From NCBI GenBank assembly GCA_026874595.1, contig CM049314.1, forward strand, positions 5,122,229-5,186,228: a stretch of 64,000 bases of DNA, written 5' to 3'. The translations under genes and the position numbers were made by a program. The DNA is from Sipunculus nudus. Its lineage: Eukaryota; Annelida; Sipuncula; Golfingiida; Sipunculidae. The notes below the pieces were generated by a model. The model was not told where the DNA came from. It saw only the letters and a list, made by a program, of their open reading frames with translations, and did not search any database. Positions 56,800-64,000 of this stretch are shown piece after piece; the first letter of the stretch is position 1; every line of letters starts with the position of its first letter.

Positions 56800-59500
56800 C
56801 AAATGTATTCTTCGCAGTTTTCGAGGTCTGTTCAGCCAGAAGAACTTTAAGCAGTCAGACAGCCAGATCGGATTTACGGATATGCCACGGTTTCCTGTTT
56901 ATAAAGGGGGAAGATATTTCATTAGCCTGGTTGTCAATACATTTATTTGTTTGCTACGTTAGTGATGAATACGTACATCCGTTATGAAACTTTCAGACGA
57001 TAAAAAGGGGATTTTTCCTGGACGTAACATAAACATAACCACTTAAAACCGTGCAAGGGAGGCGACTAATTGCCTGAAGGCAGCTAAGGTCAACGGTAAA
57101 ACGATCAATTTTAGTGTACTTTAATATGTTGTTTGGGACACCATTATCTTTTTTATTGAACAGATTATCTAGGGTATAAACATGACTTAAAGACCAGGCT
57201 AATTTCAATACAAGGTATCCTAGGAACATCACAAGAAAACCTTTTAGGCATCGCCCATCCATTACAAGGCTACTACTTAAGGTTTGCACCGCAGGCTGCC
57301 GGCTACGTTAAGAGCTTGTGTTGTCAATACAATTACAACCGGAAATGTTATTAAGTTGCCTCATATAACCATAACGATTGGAATCTAATAGTTTTTTCTT
57401 GAATCAGCTCCAAATATAATAAAGGAAACCATAAGGACGTGATATCATACACCGGTGAGTCTTCTAAAAGGTCGTTCTCTTATAATTTTTGTTGTCTATA
57501 AACAAGAACTGAAATCTAAACAGTGTCGGAATAAACCTTCAAATGTTATAAACAATGAAAGCATTTGTCAATGCATCTAAAAAAAAGGAATTACAAAACA
57601 GGTTTGAGCTCAGCTTTACTCGACCTAACCATATCAAAAACCTCAATATATTTTCTTTAACCCCTACGAATAATGCTTACAACTTGGTAATTAGAGGAAG
57701 TATTTCTTTGGGAAAAAATGCATTTTTTTTCATGTTACGCAACAGACCTTTAACCTGACCTTTGGCCTATTATTATTGCCTTTATTCAGCTCCTTCATGT
57801 GGAAATTTTGCTTTTTTGGGGGGTGAAACTTTAAATAACCTATGAATACACACGGTATAAATCAAAGTGCAAAATGTGATTGCATTTTACAAATTTGAAG
57901 TAAGACTTCAATATGCACTAGTATACACTATCTGATTGTTAAAATAAAAAGCAAAAAAGAAATATTTAAAAGCCGCTGGTGGATTAAGGGTGGTGGCGGG
58001 TATGTAAAATAATTTCCATGACTTTTTTCTTTGAACTTGTTGATGGCCAAATGAATTCAACCGGTGTAACGGTTAGGGAAGAACTGCGTAGAGGCAGAGG
58101 TTTCATGTGACCACACCGTCGAGATCCCATTAGCTCTTCCATAACCCACTTGGTTGACCTGGTTATTTTCGGCGGGAACCCCCTTTCTTTGACCTACATG
58201 TCAATATGAGGTAGCACCGCATATACAAATTAACTCAATTGGACAACCCGAGAAAAAGCATTTTCATTTCTCATAATTGTTATTTTATGTAGATAAACTG
58301 TTAATCAGTAGTACACAAAAGAATCTAGATAATTCAGAGTTAAGGGTATTCTATTATTAAAAACCTGACCTCCGGAAATTTTTAATTCTTTTTTGACCTG
58401 GCGCCAGCGTATGGCTCTCATTGTTCGGGATATTAACTATTGCAATACAGTGGCAATAATACAAGATTAAACCCTCATCCAAGAAAAACCGACTTAAAGG
58501 ATCAAGTGGAAGCTTGAGTTAGTGACTTGAATGATAACTGGCTTCAGCGAGCCCGCGCGGCAGTTTTGTGCCTCCGACTTTATAGAAGCTAACGACACGT
58601 CAGATTAAAAACACGAACTACAATAAAAATGCGCCCAGGCGGCTACCGTAACAACGTCAAAGTGCATTCTATTTCGGTCCATTCTGAATAGATTTAATAA
58701 TGATAGAAGTGAGAGAACCTAGGCTAAAATATTGCAAATGCCACTCCAAGAGAGGTGTGTGACCAAGACACACGAAATGCGCAGTTACATACCACCCTCA
58801 AAGAGAGCATGACGAGAAGACGAACGAGCCAGCAGAGCAACAGCACCCACGCTCACTCAGTGACGACTGCCTGAACACCCCGGTCACCGGCCTGCAGACA
58901 GTTTGTGTTTAGTCTAGAACTCTTACAACGAATGGTGTGTAGGCCATCTTTGTTTTTATCATCAGCAATGTAAGGTGTAAACCTTAGCATGCTTTCTTTT
59001 ATGGCAATTCCTGACCCATATCCTATAAAAAAAGAAATGTCGTTTGTGTATAGGTTCATCGATGCACGTTGTCAGAATATTACCTAATTCAAAGTAAAAG
59101 CAAACAAAGTTTTTTTACAGATAAGTATGCATACTAAATGTTACGACTTTCCTTTATTCTAAATCATATAATTTACCTTGAACATTTGTAATCAAACATA
59201 TTGAATGGCCTAGATCTGTCCACGACACATGTACCCACGGAACTGGTGTACTATTGTTACGATTTTATTTAACCATTATCCCGAGTAGTATTCTCGTTTA
59301 TTCCTTTGTTGGAACCTTAAAAGAACTGATGCAAAAACGTCTCCGATGTGAACATCTGTAAATTGCTGACGTAGTAGCTAACGCAGCAACCGCTGGAGTA
59401 GATACATATTTAAAAATCACGTCCTCAAGTAGCATTGATTTATTGAAATTGGTATTTATTTTAATTATGTAAAGAATCCAAACATTTCATCTTCCTCTTC

Positions 59501-59502
<2 letters not shown>

Positions 59503-59534
<32 letters not shown>
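59503..59534. repeat. (CT)n microsatellite
   Basis: About sixteen uninterrupted CT units. Confidence 0.95.
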
Positions 59535-59537
<3 letters not shown>

Positions 59538-59603
59538 CCTATAAAAAGGCTTAATCATTGTGATCTTGTATTTTATTCTGCATATGTAATATTCTTTAAA
59601 AAT

Positions 59604-59612
<9 letters not shown>

Positions 59613-59653
<41 letters not shown>

Positions 59654-59658
59654 TATAA
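59613..59658. repeat. (TA)n microsatellite
   Basis: A TA tract of about 45 bp. Confidence 0.95.
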
Positions 59659-60220
59659 CTTTTTGAGGGGGTCTATGGCTTGACAATCAATGGGTTAATT
59701 CCATTTTTTGTTAGATAAACTACAAGTTCTGCTTTATATCACAGCTTGTAACGTATCTTTATCGTTTTACAAGTGAAAGAATCCGTTATTAAGGAAGTCA
59801 TTAATTATACGTGTCTCAATAACGAATACAGACGTGTTTGCATGCCCTTAATAAGCTACTTTATCAAGCGTCACTTACTATAATATCACTGTGTGTAAAG
59901 ACATGCCGTCCTACACTGCGTGGTTATTACACGAGAATGTTAAACGTAGAATAAAGTATGATGATATGATCCAGTGTGACTCCATGGGTGCCGGCATTTT
60001 CCCCCTCTGAAGTAAGAGCGTTTTTTTTTGGCCCAATCAGTCAAACACAGATACTTTCTTAATCATGTGCCAATTTGACAGGTCCTGCCTTGACCAAACC
60101 GATAACCACAGGCAAACAAGGTTACTGGATTTGCTCAAAAATAAACTATTAACTTAATGTTGATTCAAAATTTGAAAATGCATACGGGATTAAAGAGGAC
60201 TCTGACCGACAGTTGCCATA

Positions 60221-60382
60221 CTATACACTTGTGTCCACAGTGGGGTCAGGAGCAGATTCTAATTCGTCAAAGAAAGCAGGGTTTACCACCCCAGACTCAG
60301 GTGGCGGCGTGCTCACTGTTGTAGGGTATTCACTGATCACAGTCTCAGATCTCTGCCGCTGAACCCTCAAACGCATTTGAGT
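60221..60382 (-). CDS. Probable exon: linker-like or terminal exon of an upstream gene
   Basis: An open exon of 53 codons after a strong acceptor (TCTTTTGCAG), phase 0. It encodes VQRQRSETVISEYPTTVST, PPPESGVVNPAFFDELESAP and DPTVDTSV, then TAG. Two readings fit. It may be the last exon of a gene lying further upstream, since the acidic Pro/Ser/Thr tail looks like a cytoplasmic C terminus. Or it may be a Ser/Thr/Pro linker of another PAN-CTLD gene, spliced at AGT|GTATAG in phase 0. All other frames are closed. No CTLD exons follow before gene B starts, which favours the terminal-exon reading or a broken copy. Confidence 0.5.
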   Translation of the reverse strand, partial: TQMRLRVQRQRSETVISEYPTTVSTPPPESGVVNPAFFDELESAPDPTVDTSV

Positions 60383-61813
60383 CTGCAAAAGATAAAGCAA
60401 ATCAAACCATATGCGCTGTGTAAAAGAATTTATTATTTAGATTATGGTTATTGGTAGTCCAAGATATAATCATTTTCTTCATAAAGAAAATGCGTAAAGC
60501 GGAGTTCCAAATGCCTGAATATTTTAGAAGAATTCCGGCCTAACTGACATTATACTATTCTTCGAACCTTGAAATCATTTTTTATATAGCTCTGAATGAT
60601 AAAAAAAAAGTCAACGCATTTTCCTATAGGCAAGGCTCTTGCAACCGGAAGATTCATCGAGACTTGATTCATTAATAATTATAATAATAATATCTTTTTA
60701 TTCTTTTGAACATTACTTGACTTTAAATAATCGAAATGGTCACTGCATAAAAGTCGTGCCAGACTTGATAAGCATTCTAAGTTGTAATACAGTGTGTAAG
60801 GATCAAACTCACTTTTATATTTATCCGTTTGATTTGGTCACGCACGCTGCCGTGTAGTACAAACACCACCGCATAGAGGGAGCCCTGTAGCGGGCTGATG
60901 ATAGGATGTTATAACATCAGAGGAAACGACTCCTCCCCGGTCACTCCATTGTATATTCTGAAACAAGAAAAAAATGCATATACAGTGAACCTCGACTGCC
61001 GACTACGTCGAAATACCTCTTTGTACCTTAGATTCAAACCTCGGAAATCGTAAAATTAAAAGGAACTAGAAATGTGCTTACAGAGCGCAGACCTCCGAAA
61101 AGGCAGATCATAACCCCATATGGCATTGTCAGAAATGCAAAATTTTTTCCCTTATAAAAATGGCTCCCACGCTTTAGTGTGATTTACTGACACCCTTCAG
61201 TGAAACCGCACGTACTCGCACTCCAAAGATAGCTAGATCTTCACATGCTACGCCCCGTTTAAACAAAAAACCCATTAAACACTAATTCCGGAGTTATTTA
61301 TGCATGGATCACCCCACAAATTTCATTTATTGTTCCTTATATTATTGCCGAGGTATCCTGAAAATTTCTTCAAACCCCATTAATATTTTTTAGTTATGTT
61401 GCTAACAGACAAACATACAGATATACCAACGCCAATAAAAACACCACCCCGCCTCTTTTGAATGATTGGTTCGTTGAAAATTAAGACATGTGAACCAAGT
61501 TCTATATAGCAGAAATATTTGAAATGTTAGTGAGAGAAGTAAAACTAAAATCGTGAACACACAAACATGGAATCGAATATTCCTAGAAATGAAAAATGAA
61601 CGAAGACACTTCAAACGCATACTGTATGTAACCAATATATTTTCGTTCGGAAGAATCCATAATTTTAGTTCCATGCCCTATGACTTAACATGAATAGTGA
61701 CAGACGAAAGAAATTGTTATTTTAATATATGATTCTTTATTTAAACTTAATAATTTGGTCTGTATTATAGGCAAATTCGTATCCGAACTTTTTATGATTG
61801 CCTGAAGATTTGT
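60383..61813. other. Region upstream of the 60.2 kb exon
   Basis: No confident exon. At 60959 downward on the minus strand, a good acceptor (CTTGTTTCAG) is followed by an open frame of about 28 codons including QWSDRGGVVSSDVITSYHQP, but no clear donor follows. Confidence 0.35.
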
Positions 61814-61918
61814 TCATGTACGCCTGTACTGGCTCCTGCGAATAAAAGGGAATACTGCGGCCACCAGGAAGACAAAGGGGTAACCAACCATTGACTTAAC
61901 ATGCTCCTTCATTCTCGT
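61814..61918 (-). CDS. Possible small terminal exon with a membrane helix
   Basis: After acceptor TCTCATTTCAG, a 34-codon frame reads TRMKEHVKSM, then the hydrophobic VGYPFVFLVAAVFPFI and a basic RRSQYRRT ending in TGA. The layout is that of a C-terminal transmembrane anchor with a short tail. No partner exon in matching phase was found, so this is weak. Confidence 0.25.
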   Translation of the reverse strand, partial: TRMKEHVKSMVGYPFVFLVAAVFPFIRRSQYRRT

Positions 61919-61974
61919 CTGAAATGAGATCACTGGTCTCGTCAACGAACGCACATCCCTATATGTAAACAATG

Positions 61975-61977
<3 letters not shown>

Positions 61978-62027
<50 letters not shown>
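61978..62027. repeat. (TA)n microsatellite
   Basis: A TA tract of about 50 bp. Confidence 0.95.
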
Positions 62028-62030
<3 letters not shown>

Positions 62031-62049
62031 CTGTTACGGAATTATTTTG

Positions 62050-62112
62050 CTCTGGGGAATTGAACCCATGTCGGTAGTGCACATGTCCGGCGTTCCAATC
62101 GAACCGCTTTTA
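62050..62112 (-). repeat. tRNA-like pseudogene or SINE head
   Basis: The minus strand reads GCGGTTCGATTGGAACGC (D-arm-like). After an anticodon-like region it reads GGGTTCAATTCCCC, a near-perfect T-arm/B-box. The 5' acceptor stem does not pair well with the 3' end, so it is a decayed tRNA or tRNA-derived repeat rather than a functional gene. Confidence 0.4.
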
Positions 62113-62409
62113 GGTTAGGGTTAGTATAGTAAGTTCAAGTCAGAACTGACTATAAAATAACCTACGCAGTGTGTATCGATTACTTAATTATATTAAATAA
62201 TATGTTCACAAACTGTTAAGGACTGGAATGGGATTCACGAAATAATGAACACGTGGAGGTGATTGTTTGTTACAGTTAGATCATTTGCATAAAAGATCTG
62301 ATATGATTATAATTACAATTTTATTGGAAGGTAATATACAAGATCTATTACTATATATTACAATTTTCCAAAACTGAGACACAGTGATTTTATTAGTTTA
62401 AGAGCTTAC

Positions 62410-62514
62410 CTTTTCACTGATGTGTGTCGGTGTCGAAGTGGCCTTCGTATCTCCGACTCTGGGGTGACATTCAGAAGTACATCAATGGGAGTAAAATGCC
62501 GTGCAAAATTGAGT
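62410..62514 (-). CDS. Possible internal exon, phase 2 on both sides
   Basis: Acceptor TTCTTCACAG and donor GTAAGC bound a 105-nt segment with exactly one frame open throughout. It encodes LNFARHFTPIDVLLNV and TPESEIRRPLRHRHTSVK. No homology was recognised and no neighbouring exon matches its phase, so it may be chance. Confidence 0.3.
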
Positions 62515-62639
62515 CTGTGAAGAATAGTTCAAAGGAAATGTGTACTCACTGTTGTGTTCTCTGTAATAATTAATAGTTTAAAAAAAGATAACGTTAGCAT
62601 GTTGGTTGGATGAATCTGTATTAATTGCACAAAAAGGAA

Positions 62640-63875
62640 TATTATGATGTGAATGCCAATTTTTGGTGTACATGGTATCTCCATTCAACTTAAGCATAGC
62701 TCGGAGGATATTGGGAAGAGATACCTAATTTCAGGTTTCCAAGATTTTTTATGGATCTCCCTGGATGTCAAGATAGAAGATTCTTGGTGCAATGGTAAGG
62801 ATTTGTGCCCTCATAACGCACATAAAAATTATAAAAAAATATAGAAAATGTGATGAATGTGCATGCAAAGTATCATGGTGATGAATGCGTAAGTTGTTCC
62901 GATACTGGAGGTTTTGTTTTCAATTTTTAATTATACAGAGAGGTATTAGAAAGCCCTATATCTTGAAGGCCATGGGTAACAGAGACCTTATTTAAGGTTT
63001 CCGAGGATATTATTTATTGACCACAATGGACATTAAATATGAAGATTCTAGGTTTAACACTCTAGATTTGTACCCTGATAACGGACGACTGCACTTTTGA
63101 AGGTCTCAGATATAGAGATAATATGCGTAACATTTCGAGAAAAAAAATTCCATGTAGTGCCACTAGTCTGACGAAACTAATGAAACAGTCCATGATGAAT
63201 ATGTATGCAAAAAATCATGATGATCAATGGATAAGTTGTTCAGATACTGGAGTCTTTGCAACAAATTTATAATTATACTGGTAGGTAATTCTAAGCCCAA
63301 TACCTCGGAGGTAACAGAGATCTAATTTCAATTTTCGAAGGAGATTGTTCTGGACCTTTCACGATTTTAAGTCAGAGGATTCCAGGTCGAATGATTACGA
63401 TTTGTGACCTGATAACATATGTCCATCTTTGAAGGACAAAAAATAGAGAGAAAAAAATGTGTAAACTTCGAGGAATCCAGATGGCGCCACTAGTCAGAAG
63501 GAACTAATGAAACATTTCATGATCAATAAGCATGCAAAGAATCATGCTGATCAATGCATTAGTTATTCATATACTGTAACTTTAATATCAAATGTTTAAT
63601 AATTCTGGGGGTATTTCTGAGCCCCATAGCTCAAAGGTACGGGATAACAGAGACATAATTTCAGGTTTCAAAGAAAACTTTTAATGACCTCTCAGGATGT
63701 CAATGCATAATGGTTAGGAATTGTACCCTGTTAACGGATGAACACATATTTGAAGGTCTCACAAATAGAGAAAAATTATGCGTAAAATCTCCAACAATTC
63801 CAGGAACTTATGAAACATTCCATGATCAATGAGCATCCAAAGAATCATGGTGACTTTCAGTCAGCAGAGCTAAAA
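62640..63875 (+). repeat. Second array of the about 340-bp repeat family
   Basis: Four diverged cores (CATGCAAAG-ATCATG preceded by AATGAAACA-TCCATGAT) lie near 62850, 63180, 63508 and 63795. The right terminus, TTTCAGTCAGCAGAGCTAAAA, matches the end of the array at 32657. This array is older-looking than the first, with more differences between units. Confidence 0.8.
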
Positions 63876-64000
63876 CTAAAGTAGACAAATGAGGTCAGAA
63901 TACACACCAGCAATGAGAATACTGATTGGCCAAAAGGGACAGTCCAACACACAAAAAAGTACTGCCTTGAAAGAAAAAAAAATAATTTACTAAACATGTT

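Larger units (their letters stand above)
56800..60220. other. Upstream region of gene B
   Basis: No confident gene. A GC-richer, unidentified patch lies at about 58540-58910. There is a (CT)16 tract at 59503-59534 and a TA tract at 59613-59658. Confidence 0.45.

Noticed and set aside
58853-59059. 68-codon minus-strand frame, considered as a CTLD exon because of its position upstream of gene B
   Set aside because: It lacks the Cys-Pro start, GSCY, ARTYCQ and GGDLAI motifs of the other CTLD exons and has no bounding splice pair in phase.
61814-61918. Joining the 62410-62514 exon directly to 61814-61918
   Set aside because: The upstream exon ends in phase 2, which puts a stop two codons into the downstream one. 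The hydrophobic frame needs phase 0.

Overview
This window looks like animal nuclear DNA, most likely from a mollusc and plausibly a bivalve. It is AT-rich and intron-rich, and it is crowded with long (TA)n tracts and short non-autonomous transposons. It has no operons and no bacterial-style gene packing. The mollusc call is an inference. It rests on the secreted PAN plus C-type lectin gene architecture and on repeat families ending in a TCAGCTGAGCTA-type terminus with CCGGACGG-rich flanks, which I associate with bivalve genomes.

The only intact genes I can assemble are two tandem paralogues on the minus strand. Each encodes a signal peptide, a six-cysteine PAN/apple domain, a Ser/Thr-rich linker and a C-type lectin domain (CTLD) split over three exons. 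Gene A runs 8218 to 4311 (292 aa) and gene B runs 56742 to 48703 (290 aa). All splice sites and phases agree between them (0,0,1,1), and the first two CTLD exons have identical lengths (184 and 123 nt). A third, decayed copy lies between them. It has a linker exon near 35.0 kb and two frameshifted CTLD exons at 29.0 and 28.0 kb. A further linker-like or terminal exon sits at 60.2-60.4 kb. The window is therefore part of a minus-strand lectin cluster that grew by tandem duplication.

Most of the remainder is mobile DNA. (1) Two about 1.15 kb copies of a non-autonomous element with CAGGGGCGTAGCCAG ends and 5-bp target duplications face each other at 8.8-9.9 and 16.1-17.3 kb. A decayed relative is at 53.8-54.7 kb and an end fragment at 13.8 kb. 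(2) A non-LTR reverse transcriptase fragment lies at 17.6-18.6 kb. (3) Pogo/Tigger-like remnants lie at 18.7-19.6 kb. (4) A 5.5 kb DNA transposon at 20.9-26.4 kb has about 300-bp inverted ends. Its single long coding region joins a Cys-rich finger, a transposase-like core, a FEN1/XPG-like PIN nuclease and a CXC-type Cys cluster. It is broken by eight frameshifts and two stops, and it resembles what I recall of the Academ superfamily. (5) Two arrays of about 340-bp repeats share one conserved terminus (30.6-32.7 and 62.6-63.9 kb). (6) A 44/45-bp minisatellite of about 39 units occupies 38.2-39.9 kb. (7) A tRNA-derived SINE is at 40.7 kb, with fragments elsewhere. (8) A 5.3 kb element at 42.7-48.0 kb has GGGCCTGTATC-type ends, a CAG target duplication and subterminal repeats.

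The lectins should be secreted and are probable recognition or immune molecules. Both carry EPD in the sugar-binding loop but lack the usual WND motif, so their ligand specificity is uncertain. No canonical tRNA, rRNA or CRISPR array was found.
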